Part shown: positions 39,808 through 52,413 of the stretch, piece by piece | Layout of the letters: each line of letters begins with the position of its first letter | Position numbering within the stretch: position 1 is the stretch's first letter | Source: Streptococcaceae bacterium | Lineage (GTDB): Bacteria; Bacillota; Bacilli; Lactobacillales; Streptococcaceae | DNA: 64,000 bases | Assembly (NCBI GenBank): GCA_031269775.1 | Contig: JAISYQ010000005.1 | Span: forward strand, 62,001 to 126,000 | Direction of reading: 5' to 3' | Notes under the pieces: generated by a model | Told to the model about the DNA's origin: nothing | The model's input: only the letters and a program-made list of their open reading frames with translations | The model's database searches: none | Program-made: the position numbers and the translations under genes

Positions 39808-41262
39808 ATGAAAAAGAAGGTTGTAATTGTTGGTGGTGGTTTAGCAGGGTCTTTCCTAGCAATGCTTCTTCAAAAAGATTGTAAGGTGACACTTTTAACA
39901 AAGACTCAGGTACAGGAGAGTAATTCGATGCTTGCTCAAGGTGGAATTGCAGCAGTTATGTCAAAGAGCGATTCTTTTGTTTCACACATTCATGATACCT
40001 TGGTTGCAGGAAATTTTCATAACGATGCTAGGCTCGTTAAAATAGTTGTAGAAGAGGGACCAAAAATTTTACAAGAATTAATGAATTTGGGTCTTTTTTT
40101 TGATAAAGATGAAAATGGCAATATCTTGTATGGAATGGAGGGAGCGCATTCTAAAAAGCGTATTTTACATAGTAAAGGTGATCAGACTGGTCGCATTATT
40201 ACTTCTTTTGTGCAAAGTTTGTGGCAGGATGTAAATATTATTGAAAATGCTTATGCAACAGAAATAATTAAAAATAAGAAAAATGGCTTAGGTTTACTTT
40301 ATTTAGATGAAAAAGAAAATTGGCAAGAGATTTTTGCCGATAAAATTATTTTAGCTACGGGTGGGATCGGTGGATTATTCTCTTATACAAGTAATGATAA
40401 GGCACTTACTGGAGATGGTATCGCTTTAGCCATGCGTGCAAAAGCAGAGGTGAAAGATTTAGAGTTTATTCAATTTCACCCAACCCTTCTTTTAATTAAT
40501 GGGCATTGTTGTGGTTTGATATCGGAAGCTGTGCGTGGAGATGGTGCGCGTTTAATTAATGATTTAGGTGAATATTTTATGAAGAAAGTTCATCATTTTG
40601 GTGATTTGGCTACGCGTGATATTGTAAGTCGCAAGGTTTATCAGCAAATATTAAACGGACGAAAAGTGTTTTTAGATCTTGCTAGTATTTCAAACTTTGC
40701 AAAACGTTTTCCGACAATTGATCAAAATTTGAAAAGATACGGGTTTAAAATTAAGGAAGATTGTTTAATTCCTATTCAACCGGGAGAACATTTTCTTATG
40801 GGTGGAATTAAGACAGACCTTTTTGGAGCAACGAGTATTCCTAATTTGTATGCAGTAGGAGAGGTTGCTTGTAGTGGTGTTCATGGAGCTAATCGTTTGG
40901 CAGGTAATTCTTTATTAGAGATTTTAGTCTTTGCTAAGAGAGTTGCTGCAGATATTAAAAGTAAAATTTTTGACTCGCAAGCTAAATTTGAAAAAAGAGC
41001 CAAAGAAATCAAAATTACACCAAACTTACCAACTATTCAAAACTTACAAAAACGCGCTTGGAACGCTATTGGCATTGTTCGCAAAACTTCTGAAATGGAA
41101 GATTTTTTAATATGGTTAGAACAATTTAATATTGTAGAAAAAATTCCTAAAAATTGGTCTAAAAAAGAAATTGAATGCTATAATTTATGTCAAATAGCTC
41201 GTAATATTACCAAAATGGCCTTGGCTCGTAAAAAAAGCTTAGGAGCACATTATGTTTTGTGA
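39808..41262 (+). CDS. nadB: L-aspartate oxidase NadB
   Basis: FAD enzyme that oxidises aspartate to iminoaspartate, the first step of de novo NAD synthesis. The 484 residues have the dinucleotide motif VIVGGGLAGSFLAM, the SNSMLAQGGIAAVM substrate loop, ATGGIGGLFSYTSN, HPTLL and the FLMGGI...GVHGANRLAGNSLLE region. ATG 39808 has a TGGAGACGA site; an in-frame start 14 codons upstream lacks one. First of nadB-nadC-nadA; no niaR-type repressor gene is adjacent. Confidence 0.95.
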   Translation: MKKKVVIVGGGLAGSFLAMLLQKDCKVTLLTKTQVQESNSMLAQGGIAAVMSKSDSFVSHIHDTLVAGNFHNDARLVKIVVEEGPKILQELMNLGLFFDKDENGNILYGMEGAHSKKRILHSKGDQTGRIITSFVQSLWQDVNIIENAYATEIIKNKKNGLGLLYLDEKENWQEIFADKIILATGGIGGLFSYTSNDKALTGDGIALAMRAKAEVKDLEFIQFHPTLLLINGHCCGLISEAVRGDGARLINDLGEYFMKKVHHFGDLATRDIVSRKVYQQILNGRKVFLDLASISNFAKRFPTIDQNLKRYGFKIKEDCLIPIQPGEHFLMGGIKTDLFGATSIPNLYAVGEVACSGVHGANRLAGNSLLEILVFAKRVAADIKSKIFDSQAKFEKRAKEIKITPNLPTIQNLQKRAWNAIGIVRKTSEMEDFLIWLEQFNIVEKIPKNWSKKEIECYNLCQIARNITKMALARKKSLGAHYVL

Positions 41263-41331
41263 AAAGATGTGGTGTAAAGTAATGAAAAGTTTCAGAATTA
41301 GAAGTAATCAAACGTTTCTATATGTTCTCAT

Positions 41332-41344
41332 ACATATCATATGT
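41332..41344. promoter_or_regulatory. Palindrome in the nadB-nadC spacer
   Basis: ACATATCATATGT is a perfect palindrome around a central C, inside a run of related ATACAT/ATGTAT elements in the 179-nt gap before nadC. It may be an operator or simply AT-rich symmetry. Confidence 0.3.
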
Positions 41345-41441
41345 CTTCATGTATATCATAATTTATCATGTAGAGAATTTACAAAATGCTTTTGGTGATT
41401 TGGATAAGAAATACAAATTCAAATAAAAGGAAGGTATTGTT

Positions 41442-42305
41442 TTGAATGATCTTTTAGCTAAAGAGAAGATAAAGAAGTTTTTATTTGAAGATATCGGTAC
41501 AGAGGATTTAACAGTATCAAGTATTTTTAGTGAGAATACGCAAGGTAGCGGTGAATTTATTGCCAAGTCTGATGGCATTATTTGTGGTTTAAAAATTCCT
41601 GCTATGGTGTATGAATTATTAAAAGATGCCGATTTTACACCTTTAGTTGTAGAAGGACAACAAGTTTACAAAGGAGATATTATCGGGCGTGCTAAAGGAA
41701 AAATTCAAACTTTATTAACTGGTGAGCGTGTAGCTTTAAATCTTATGCAGCGGATGAGTGGTATTGCAACTAAAACGGCAAAGGCTATTGCTAAGCTTGA
41801 TGATCCCACCATTCAAGTGTGTGATACACGTAAAACGATGCCGTATCTTCGTTTGTTTGATAAGTATGCAGTGAAAGTTGGCGGTGGTAAGAATCATCGT
41901 TTTGGCTTATATGATGGAATAGTGTTAAAAGATAATCATCTTTCTTATGCGGGTAGTTTAAAAGAGGCAGTTAAAAAAGTTCGCCGTATTCAGGGACATA
42001 TGATTAAAATCGAAGTAGAAGTTGAGACAAAAGAGCAGCTACTAGAAGCAGTTAAAGCAAACGTTGATATTATTATGTTTGATAACCGAACACCTGCAGA
42101 AATTAAAGAATGGCGTAAAATAGTGCCAAAAAGTATTTTATTGGAGGCCTCCGGAGGTATTACGATTAAGACAATTCATCAGTTTAGAGGTTGCGGGGTT
42201 GATTTTATATCAATGGGAGAGCTAACACATTCAGTGGATGCTTTTGATCTTAGTTTTTTGGATCCATTGAATAAAAAAGATTTTAGGAGGAAACAAAATG
42301 CTTGA
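41442..42305 (+). CDS. nadC: Quinolinate phosphoribosyltransferase NadC
   Basis: Converts quinolinate and PRPP to nicotinate mononucleotide. The 287 residues show FEDIGTEDLT, ERVALNLMQRMSGIAT, DTRKTMPYLRLFDKYAVKVGG, HRFGLYDGIVLKDNH and the C-terminal LEASGGI...GELTHSV. It starts at TTG 41442 after AAGGAAGG and overlaps nadA by 8 nt. Confidence 0.96.
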   Translation: MNDLLAKEKIKKFLFEDIGTEDLTVSSIFSENTQGSGEFIAKSDGIICGLKIPAMVYELLKDADFTPLVVEGQQVYKGDIIGRAKGKIQTLLTGERVALNLMQRMSGIATKTAKAIAKLDDPTIQVCDTRKTMPYLRLFDKYAVKVGGGKNHRFGLYDGIVLKDNHLSYAGSLKEAVKKVRRIQGHMIKIEVEVETKEQLLEAVKANVDIIMFDNRTPAEIKEWRKIVPKSILLEASGGITIKTIHQFRGCGVDFISMGELTHSVDAFDLSFLDPLNKKDFRRKQNA

Positions 42306-43407
42306 TTTAAAGGCATTTGAAAAGCAAGTAATTCCTGTAATGTATGATAAAGCAGATACAGCCGATTTAAAAGAAATTATCCGGAGGCAAAAAAAAAAGT
42401 TAGGAGAAAAATTAGTGCTTTTAGCTCATCATTATCAAAAAGATGACATTGTTGAATGGGCAGATGAAGTTGGAGATTCATTGGAGTTAGCGAAAAAAAT
42501 AAGTAAGTATAAACAGGCAGAAACAATTATTTTTTGTGGTGTTCATTTTATGGCTGAGACAGCAGATATGTTAGCAGGTAAAACTCAAAAAGTGTTATTG
42601 CCTGATATGAGTGCAGGTTGTTCCATGGCAGATATGGCAAGTGTTGCGCAACTTCAAGTTGCATGGAAGAAGTTAGAAGCTTTATTTGATGGTACAACTT
42701 TGCCTGTAACTTATATTAATTCTACAGCGGAAGTGAAAGCTTTTGTAGGAAAGCACGGTGGTGTTACTGTTACTTCTGGTAATGCTAAAGAGGTTGTTTC
42801 TTGGGCTTTTACGAAAAAGAGACGAATTCTTTTTTTACCTGATCAACATCTAGGACGTAATACAGCATATCTTTTGGGAATCCCGCTTAAGCAGATGGCT
42901 ATGTGGCATCCAGCAACGAAAGATTTAAGCTATGAGGAAAATTTACAAGATATTCGAGTGATTTTATGGGAAGGATTTTGTTCTGTTCATCAGCAATTTA
43001 CGCCACTGCAAGTTGAACGAATGCGTAAGCTTTTTCCTGATATAAAAGTCATCGTTCACCCAGAATGTCGCAGAGATGTTGTTGATCTGGCTGATGATTT
43101 TGGTTCAACAGCAAAACTTATAAAGCTAGCTTATAAAGCTAAGTCAGGGGAACGTCTTGCCATTGGTACAGATAATAATTTGGTTGAACGTTTACAAAAA
43201 GAAATGGCCAAAAAAGAGGTTTTTATTCATTTTCTAAATCCAATGGCTTGTGCATGTTTAACAATGAATCGCATTGATTTAGCTCATTTGGCTTGGATTT
43301 TAGATGAATTAGTAGCAGGGCGTGTGCAAAATCAAATTACCGTTTTAGATGAAACCACAAAATGGGCTAAGCTTACGCTTGATAAAATGCTTGAATTAAC
43401 GAAATAA
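42298..43407 (+). CDS. nadA: Quinolinate synthase NadA
   Basis: 4Fe-4S enzyme that condenses iminoaspartate with dihydroxyacetone phosphate. The 369 residues are of the long Bacillus-type form; candidate cluster cysteines lie in FCGVHFMAETADML, VHPECRRDV and MACACLTMNRI. LAHHYQKDDIVEWAD is the N-terminal substrate motif. AGGAGG lies inside the end of nadC, so the two are coupled. Confidence 0.96.
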   Translation: MLDLKAFEKQVIPVMYDKADTADLKEIIRRQKKKLGEKLVLLAHHYQKDDIVEWADEVGDSLELAKKISKYKQAETIIFCGVHFMAETADMLAGKTQKVLLPDMSAGCSMADMASVAQLQVAWKKLEALFDGTTLPVTYINSTAEVKAFVGKHGGVTVTSGNAKEVVSWAFTKKRRILFLPDQHLGRNTAYLLGIPLKQMAMWHPATKDLSYEENLQDIRVILWEGFCSVHQQFTPLQVERMRKLFPDIKVIVHPECRRDVVDLADDFGSTAKLIKLAYKAKSGERLAIGTDNNLVERLQKEMAKKEVFIHFLNPMACACLTMNRIDLAHLAWILDELVAGRVQNQITVLDETTKWAKLTLDKMLELTK

Positions 43408-43458
43408 TAATATTATAGATTTTCATAGGGGGTCGTTTATCTCTAAGGAGGTAAAAAA

Positions 43459-44106
43459 GTGAGTAATGATTGAAAATTATTTTTAGATCCATATATTCAG
43501 GCAGTAGGTGAATTAAAAGTAAAATTTAGAGGTATGCGTAAACAGTATCCAAAAGCAGAAAATATCTTCGCCTATTGAATTTGTAACAGGTCGCGTAAAA
43601 TCTGTTGAGAATATTTTAAAGAAAGCAAAAATTCGGGTTATGAATATGGATCATTTAGAAGAGGAAATGCAAGATATTGCAGGCCTTCGTATTATGGTAC
43701 AGTTTGTTGAGAATATTAATGTTGTTTTAAATTTATTACGTTTACGTCAAAATTTCAAAATTGTTTATGAACGTGATTATATTACCAATAAAAAAAATAG
43801 TGATTATCGTTTAGTAATTGAGTATCCTGTGCAAACTTTACAAGGTGAGAAAAAGTTTTAGCAGAAATTCAGCTTCATACTTTAGCAATGAATTTTTGGG
43901 CAACAATTGAACATTCGTTGAATTATAAATATAAAGGTGCCATTCCTGAAGATTTAAAAATGCGTTTAAAACACCCAGCAGAAACGGCTCATCTTTTGGA
44001 TCAAAAAATACCTAAAATTCGTGAAAAAATACAAAAAATACAGCGTTTAACTGAGTCTATTCGTAAAATTAGAGAAGAACTTGATGATGATTTTAAATGG
44101 TATTAG
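43459..44106 (+). pseudogene. relQ: Small alarmone synthetase RelQ, multiply disrupted
   Basis: After an AAGGAGG site a GTG (43459) starts SND, then TGA (43471) stands where relatives have Trp (NW-x-x-FL). Translation beyond it reads KLFLDPYIQAVGELKVKF, an unmistakable RelQ N-terminus. A +1 shift near 43560 leads to SPIEFVTGRVKSVENILKKA and DIAGLRIMVQF, another in an A-run near 43855 to LAEIQLHTLAMNFWATIEHS and the tail to 44106. The core motif GYRSYHL is also shortened (DYRLVIEYPV). At least three lesions, so (p)ppGpp synthesis by this gene is lost. The order relQ-nadK is conserved in Firmicutes. Confidence 0.88.
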
Positions 44107-44121
44107 AAGGGAAAATAATTA

Positions 44122-44919
44122 ATGAAAGTTGCTATTTTTTATAATCATGAAAAACAATCACTTGAAGCAGTAAAAAAGCTAAAAGAACTGCTTTTGCAAT
44201 TTTTTTTTGTTCTAGATGAAAAAAATCCCGATGTGATTTTATCAGTTGGAGGAGATGGTACGTTGCTTTCTGCTTTTCATAAATATGAAAAACAGCTAGA
44301 TAAGGTACAATTTGTTGGGATTCATATTGGTCATCTGGGTTTTTACACTGACTGGCATGAATTTGAGATGGAAGAGTTGGTGCGCGCATTAAAAGAAAAA
44401 AGTGCTGATAGTGTTTCTTATCCTTTGCTTGATGTTGTGGTAGAATATGAAGAAAAGAGCAAACATTTTTTAGCATTAAATGAGTCAACACTGCGTCGTG
44501 AGAGTAAAACATTGGTTGGCGATATTTATATTCATGATGAATTTTTTGAAAGTTTTCGTGGAGATGGCTTATCTGTTTCAACACCAACAGGATCTACTGC
44601 TCATAATAAATCAATTGGTGGTGCGGTGATTCACCCTAGCATCAATGCACTTCAATTAACAGAGATTGCTTCGTTAAATAATCGTCTTTTTAGAACTTTA
44701 GGCTCACCAATTGTGATTGGAGCACATGAATGGATAAAAGTACAGCTTTCTTTAAGTGATGATTACATGATTACAGTTGATCGAGAGGTTGTGGCTTCTA
44801 AAAATGTTCAGGCAGTGAATTTTAGGATTGCAAAAGAGCGTGTCCATTTTGTTTCTTATCGTCATCTTCATTTTTGGGATCGGGTCAAAGAATCGTTTAT
44901 CACTGGCCGCTTGAGCTAA
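44122..44919 (+). CDS. nadK: NAD kinase
   Basis: Phosphorylates NAD to NADP. The 265 residues have the GGDGTLLSAFH motif, the second conserved motif ALNESTLR and TPTGSTAHNKSIGGAVIHP. It is 15 nt downstream of the relQ remnant and was its operon partner. The rluD pseudouridine synthase gene that usually follows is missing. Confidence 0.96.
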   Translation: MKVAIFYNHEKQSLEAVKKLKELLLQFFFVLDEKNPDVILSVGGDGTLLSAFHKYEKQLDKVQFVGIHIGHLGFYTDWHEFEMEELVRALKEKSADSVSYPLLDVVVEYEEKSKHFLALNESTLRRESKTLVGDIYIHDEFFESFRGDGLSVSTPTGSTAHNKSIGGAVIHPSINALQLTEIASLNNRLFRTLGSPIVIGAHEWIKVQLSLSDDYMITVDREVVASKNVQAVNFRIAKERVHFVSYRHLHFWDRVKESFITGRLS

Positions 44920-44922
44920 AAA

Positions 44923-45039
44923 ATGTATTTTGATTGGATATTTAATAAAAAAAACTCCGCTCTTTATCCAAATATGACAATAGCCAATCGAGTTAAAAAT
45001 TATGAAGATATTATTGACCAAAAGCTATTTTATTTGTAG
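44923..45039 (+). other. Small open frame after nadK, doubtful
   Basis: A 38-codon frame (MYFDWIFNKKNSALYPNM, then TIANRVKNYEDIIDQKL) begins 4 nt past nadK in the place where rluD is usually found. There is no clear ribosome site. It may be the remains of the rluD N-terminus or chance. Confidence 0.2.
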
Positions 45040-45073
45040 GTTTTTAAAATTTATGATTTAAACAGGTGATATT

Positions 45074-46435
45074 ATGCACGAAAAAGAAATAGAAAAAAAA
45101 GAACTACACTTTAAACAGTTAATGAAATATATGGAAAATGATAATCTTAAAGTTTTTCGTAACTTGTTTTTATCTTTACATGCATATGAGCAAGGGAGGT
45201 TTTATCTTAAATTATCAAAATCTATGCGTATGCGTTTATATAGTTATATGTCTCCTTTAGAGTTAGCAGAGATGTTTGATCTTTTAGAAGAGGAAAATAG
45301 CGATATTGCAGATTATCTTTTAGAAATGTCCCCTGAATATGCTGCATCGATGATTGGGGATATGTATTCAGATAATGCTGCTGATTTATTACATCAAGTT
45401 AGAAATCAAGAAATCGTCTCAGATTATTTAAAGCGGATGAGTGTAGATGATGCTAGTGCTATTAAGGATTTAATGCATTATAGAAATGATACAGCTGGCG
45501 CTATTATGACGCGTGAATTTGTATCAATTATAGGCAGTCAAACTGTTTATTCTGCTATGCACGTTTTAAAAAACAAAGCTAAAGTAGCTGAGACGATTTA
45601 TTATGTATACGTAACCAATCAAGATAAAGAACTTAAAGGCATTATTACTTTAAAAGATTTGATTCTCAATAAAGAAGATGCATTGATTTTTAATATTATG
45701 AATGAACGTGTTATTTCCGTAAATGTTGATGATGATCAAGAAGATGTAGCGCAAAAATTTCGTGATTATGATTTTTTGGCATTACCTGTTGTTGATGCTA
45801 AAGGGCGTTTGCAAGGAATTGTTACAGTTGATGATATTATTGACGTTATCGATGATGAAGCAGTTAGTGATTATTCAGGCTTAGCAGGGGTCGATGTTGA
45901 AGAAGTGTCAAAAAACCCTTTTTGTGCAGCTTCTAAAAGATTACCATGGCTGATTGGATTAGTTTTTTTAGGATTAGGAACAGCTTTTTTAATTAATCAT
46001 TATGAAAATGTTATGGAAGAAGAAGTTGCATATCTTGCCGTTTTTTTAACGGTAATTACAGGAACAGCAGGAAATGCTGGAACGCAATCACTTGCTGTTG
46101 CTGTTCGTCGTTTGACTTTAAAGGATGAGGAAAAAAAATTTTCTTGGCGGATGATTTTTTCTGAACTGGCGACAGGAATTATTACTGGTTTAGTTGTTGG
46201 CTGTGCTATTTTTTTAATTGTTTCGTTATGGAAAAAAAATACTTGGTTTGGTTTTGCTGTTGGTTTTTCAATGTTTGCAGCAATTAATGTCGGCAATCTA
46301 GCAGGTAGCTTTATCCCCATGGGAATGAAAAAATTAGGGGTAGACCCTGCGGTTGCCAGTGGACCATTTATTTCAACATTAAGTGATTTAACCAGTGTCT
46401 TTATTTATTTTAATATTGCTCGCTTATTTTTATAA
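45074..46435 (+). CDS. mgtE: Magnesium transporter MgtE
   Basis: Mg2+ channel-transporter of 453 residues: cytosolic superhelical N domain (about 1-130) with LEEENSDIADYLLEMSPEYA, two CBS domains (about 135-255, MTREFVSIIGSQTVYSAMH and VVDAKGRLQGIVTVDDIID), a connecting helix and five membrane helices (about 285-450). GTAGNAGTQSLAVAVRRL and the pore motif with conserved Asp in TLSDLTSVFIYF are present. AGGTGATATT precedes the ATG. Confidence 0.95.
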   Translation: MHEKEIEKKELHFKQLMKYMENDNLKVFRNLFLSLHAYEQGRFYLKLSKSMRMRLYSYMSPLELAEMFDLLEEENSDIADYLLEMSPEYAASMIGDMYSDNAADLLHQVRNQEIVSDYLKRMSVDDASAIKDLMHYRNDTAGAIMTREFVSIIGSQTVYSAMHVLKNKAKVAETIYYVYVTNQDKELKGIITLKDLILNKEDALIFNIMNERVISVNVDDDQEDVAQKFRDYDFLALPVVDAKGRLQGIVTVDDIIDVIDDEAVSDYSGLAGVDVEEVSKNPFCAASKRLPWLIGLVFLGLGTAFLINHYENVMEEEVAYLAVFLTVITGTAGNAGTQSLAVAVRRLTLKDEEKKFSWRMIFSELATGIITGLVVGCAIFLIVSLWKKNTWFGFAVGFSMFAAINVGNLAGSFIPMGMKKLGVDPAVASGPFISTLSDLTSVFIYFNIARLFL

Positions 46436-46562
46436 AAGTCTATTAACAATCTTTCTATTGATAAATTGCGTTTACCAAATTGTATTAAACAAAGAAAGTA
46501 GGAAAGCTTGTCAAAAATTTACCTGATTGCTAGAAGAAGCACTAAATTGTGCAAAATCATGA

Positions 46563-46589
46563 TTGTTAAACATTTCTTTATAGTATAAT
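46563..46589 (+). promoter_or_regulatory. Promoter of dtd
   Basis: -10 TATAAT (46584-46589) with TTGTTA (46563-46568) 15 nt upstream, 17 nt before the dtd ATG. The short spacer is the weak point. Confidence 0.5.
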
Positions 46590-46606
46590 TTACAACGGGT
46601 GATTAA

Positions 46607-47053
46607 ATGAAAGCTGTCATTCAACGAGTAACTTCAGCAAGTGTCATAATTAATGATAAAATACACAACAAAATTCAAAAAGGTTTTTTAATTTTGATAG
46701 GTGTACACAAAAAAGATACATTAGAAGATGTAGAGTATCTTGTTAAAAAAATTACCAATTTACGCATCTTTGAAGATGAAGCAAAAATGATGAATCTTTC
46801 ACTTCGTAACGTTTCAGGAGAAATTTTATCGATTTCACAATTTACCCTTTATGCAAATACCAAAAAAGGCAATCGGCCAAGTTTTGTTGAAGCTGCAACA
46901 TCAGGTTTGGCAATAAAATTATATGAAGTATTTAATCAAAGGTTAGTAGAAAATGAAATCCCAGTTAAAACAGGTGTTTTTGGAGCAGATATGAAAATTA
47001 GTTTAGTAAATGATGGACCGGTAACGATTATTATTAATTCTACAGAAAGGTAG
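46607..47053 (+). CDS. dtd: D-aminoacyl-tRNA deacylase Dtd
   Basis: Removes D-amino acids and misplaced glycine from tRNAs. The 148 residues have the two active-site motifs SQFTLYA and GPVTIII (the cross-subunit GP motif) and start MKAVIQRVTSASVIIN. In most Firmicutes dtd lies directly behind relA; here it follows mgtE and no rel gene is nearby. It is 4 nt from the next gene. Confidence 0.96.
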   Translation: MKAVIQRVTSASVIINDKIHNKIQKGFLILIGVHKKDTLEDVEYLVKKITNLRIFEDEAKMMNLSLRNVSGEILSISQFTLYANTKKGNRPSFVEAATSGLAIKLYEVFNQRLVENEIPVKTGVFGADMKISLVNDGPVTIIINSTER

Positions 47054-47057
47054 AGAG

Positions 47058-50020
<2,963 letters not shown>

Positions 50021-50041
50021 AAAATTTGAAGGAGGTATGTT

Positions 50042-50311
50042 ATGATATTAGAATCATCAATTGATAAATTATTAAGTAAAGTAGAATCGAAATATTCTCT
50101 AGCTATTTTAGCTAGCAAACGAGCACATGAACTTCAAAAAGGTGAAGCACCAACTATGAAGTTTAAATCAATTAAAAATTTAGGAAAAGCATTAGAAGAA
50201 ATTGCAGCAGCAAACGTATATCCCCACTCGGATCCTAATGAAAAGCGTAAGCGAATGTATAAAAAAAAAGAATCTAGACTTGCAGCTGCTAAATTTAATA
50301 AAACAACGTGA
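50042..50311 (+). CDS. rpoZ: RNA polymerase subunit omega RpoZ
   Basis: An 89-residue omega subunit that chaperones beta'. It has [28 protein letters not shown] and the [12 protein letters not shown] segment. GAAGGAGG precedes the ATG, and gmk ends 21 nt upstream. The priA-fmt genes that usually follow are replaced by mnmE. Confidence 0.92.
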   Translation: MILESSIDKLLSKVESKYSLAILASKRAHELQKGEAPTMKFKSIKNLGKALEEIAAANVYPHSDPNEKRKRMYKKKESRLAAAKFNKTT

Positions 50312-50320
50312 ACAGGTTTA

Positions 50321-51721
50321 ATGCAGATGAAAAAAAAATTATTTAGCTTTGATACCATTGCTGCTATTTCTACGCCTCCTGGTGTAGGAGCTATTGCTAT
50401 TGTTCGTTTATCAGGAGATAAAGCTATTAATATAGCTGATTGTGTATTTAAAGGTAGCAAACTAACCAAAGTTTTGAGTCATACAATTCACTATGGGCAT
50501 ATAATAGATCCTAAAACTAAGATAACCGTTGATGAAGTAATGATTAGTGTAATGCGTGCACCAAAGACATTCACATGTGAAGATGTTGTAGAGATTAATT
50601 GTCATGGTGGTATTATTGTAGTAAATCAGATACTAAAGTTATTATTAAACAATGGAGCAAGGATCGCAGAACCTGGAGAATTTACCAAACGAGCATTTTT
50701 AAACGGTCGGATTGATTTATCACAAGCTGAAGGTGTCATGGATTTAATTTATGCTAAGACTAACCAAGCTATGGATATGGCTTTTGAACAGTTAAAAGGA
50801 ACTTTATCTAAGCTTATTCGTAAAATACGCCAAGAAATTTTAAAAATCCTTGCTCAAATAGAAGTATCTATTGATTATCCAGAATACGATGAGGGAAAAG
50901 GTCTCCCTACGCAAATATTGCTAGAAAAAATTAAACAAATAAAAAAGCAACTGGATGATTTGTTAAAGACTGCTACTCAGGGAAAAATTTTAAAAGAAGG
51001 TTTAAAAACAGCTATCGTTGGTCGAGCAAATGTTGGCAAATCTTCATTGTTAAATACTTTATTACATGAAGAAAGAGCAATTGTAACAGAAATTGCTGGA
51101 ACTACTCGTGATGTGATAGAAGAAACAATCAATATTTGCAAAATTCCCTTAAAATTAATTGATACTGCAGGTATTAGAGAAACAAAGGATATTATCGAAC
51201 AAATAGGTATTAGCCGCTCACATAAAGCTTTACAGGAAGCTGATTTTATTCTTCTAGTTTTAAATGCAAGCGAGGCATTAACTAAAGAAGATTTAGAATT
51301 GATCAAAATTACCCAAAATTCAAAGCGAATTATTCTTTTAAATAAAATAGATTTAACACCAAAAATAAATTTTTCTAAGATTGCGCATTTATTGGAAAAA
51401 GACACCATAATAAAATTATCTGTTTTAAAAAATCAAGGCTTGGATGTGTTGGAGGAGAAAATTTCAAAACTTTTTTTTGATGGAGAAATAGCTATAAATA
51501 AAGATCTTACTTATTTATCTAATGCGCGCCATATTGCTTTAATTGGACAAGCTAAAAATGCTTTGAGCGAAGCGATTGCTAGTATAAAAACACAAATGCC
51601 AATTGATTTGGTAGAAATTGATATAACACGCTGTTTGAAGTATCTAGGAGAAATTTTGGGTGAGTCGGTGCAAGATGAGTTGATTACACAGTTATTTAGT
51701 CAATTTTGTCTTGGAAAATAA
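50321..51721 (+). CDS. mnmE: tRNA modification GTPase MnmE
   Basis: With MnmG builds the cmnm5U34 modification of tRNAs. The 466 residues have the N-terminal folate-binding domain ([20 protein letters not shown]), a helical domain interrupted by a Ras-like G domain ([14 protein letters not shown] about 226, DTAGIRE, NKID) and the C-terminal CLGK whose cysteine is essential. The ATG 10 nt after rpoZ suggests coupling; a second ATG lies two codons on. Confidence 0.97.
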   Translation: MQMKKKLFSFDTIAAISTPPGVGAIAIVRLSGDKAINIADCVFKGSKLTKVLSHTIHYGHIIDPKTKITVDEVMISVMRAPKTFTCEDVVEINCHGGIIVVNQILKLLLNNGARIAEPGEFTKRAFLNGRIDLSQAEGVMDLIYAKTNQAMDMAFEQLKGTLSKLIRKIRQEILKILAQIEVSIDYPEYDEGKGLPTQILLEKIKQIKKQLDDLLKTATQGKILKEGLKTAIVGRANVGKSSLLNTLLHEERAIVTEIAGTTRDVIEETINICKIPLKLIDTAGIRETKDIIEQIGISRSHKALQEADFILLVLNASEALTKEDLELIKITQNSKRIILLNKIDLTPKINFSKIAHLLEKDTIIKLSVLKNQGLDVLEEKISKLFFDGEIAINKDLTYLSNARHIALIGQAKNALSEAIASIKTQMPIDLVEIDITRCLKYLGEILGESVQDELITQLFSQFCLGK

Positions 51722-51760
51722 ATCGTATTGCCTCGTATAAAAATACTCTGGCTGCTATAA

Positions 51761-52339
51761 TTATAAATCTTTCTTGCTAAAAGTTAATTCTGTTACATAC
51801 GCAAAAATATAAATAATTCCATAAGCAACAAAAATTTCGAACCAAAAAATAAAAAAGTCTAAAAAACAATTCTGAAATGAACATTTACTTATTAAAATAT
51901 TAAAGACTTGAGAAAATATTGTAGAGGTAATGATAGCTGAAATAGCAAATTGAAAAATATTAAGAGAAAAACTTAAAAATAACAAGATAGAAGAAAGCAC
52001 ACTTATAAAAAGAAAACAACTGCCCAAATAAAATGGTAAAAAATTCGGGATATTCTCGCCCGCTTTATTTGTGATAGAGCAAATAAAAACTGTAATTTTG
52101 TTGACTAAAAAAACAATCGTTGCAAATAATAAAGTGAAATTATATCTTGAAATAATAATATCATGCCTTTTATACTTTGCAGTCAAAAAACCGTTTAGCC
52201 CTGAAGATTGATTTTCTTCCATCTTAACTGAAGACAAGATAATAAATGGAAGGAAAAAATTCAAATTTAAAATTATTTGGTTTAAAACAGTCACGGAAAT
52301 AAACCCCATTTTATTGGCAAAAAATATCATAATTACCAC
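51761..52339 (-). CDS. ABC-2 type permease of the RiPP island
   Basis: A 192-residue membrane protein with six predicted helices. The first canonical start is GTG 52339, but coding sequence clearly continues upstream to about 52417 (SKYSFFLFKKINVHKKNF), where a GAAAGG site precedes only CTG or ATT in frame. The native start was therefore probably lost or is non-canonical. NGFLTAKYKRHDIIISRYNF matches a cytoplasmic loop of the plus-strand permease at 54308 (TTRYKKQDTVLSR), so they are paralogues. It pairs with the broken ATPase just upstream. Confidence 0.6.
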   Translation of the reverse strand: MVIMIFFANKMGFISVTVLNQIILNLNFFLPFIILSSVKMEENQSSGLNGFLTAKYKRHDIIISRYNFTLLFATIVFLVNKITVFICSITNKAGENIPNFLPFYLGSCFLFISVLSSILLFLSFSLNIFQFAISAIITSTIFSQVFNILISKCSFQNCFLDFFIFWFEIFVAYGIIYIFAYVTELTFSKKDL

Positions 52340-52413
52340 ATAAGGAATTAATAAAAAATTCTTCTTATGAACATTAATTTTTTTGAATAAAAAGAAAGAA
52401 TATTTGCTTATAA

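Noticed and set aside
43888-44106. Independent 72-residue gene
   Set aside because: It is the C-terminal end of the frameshifted relQ gene.
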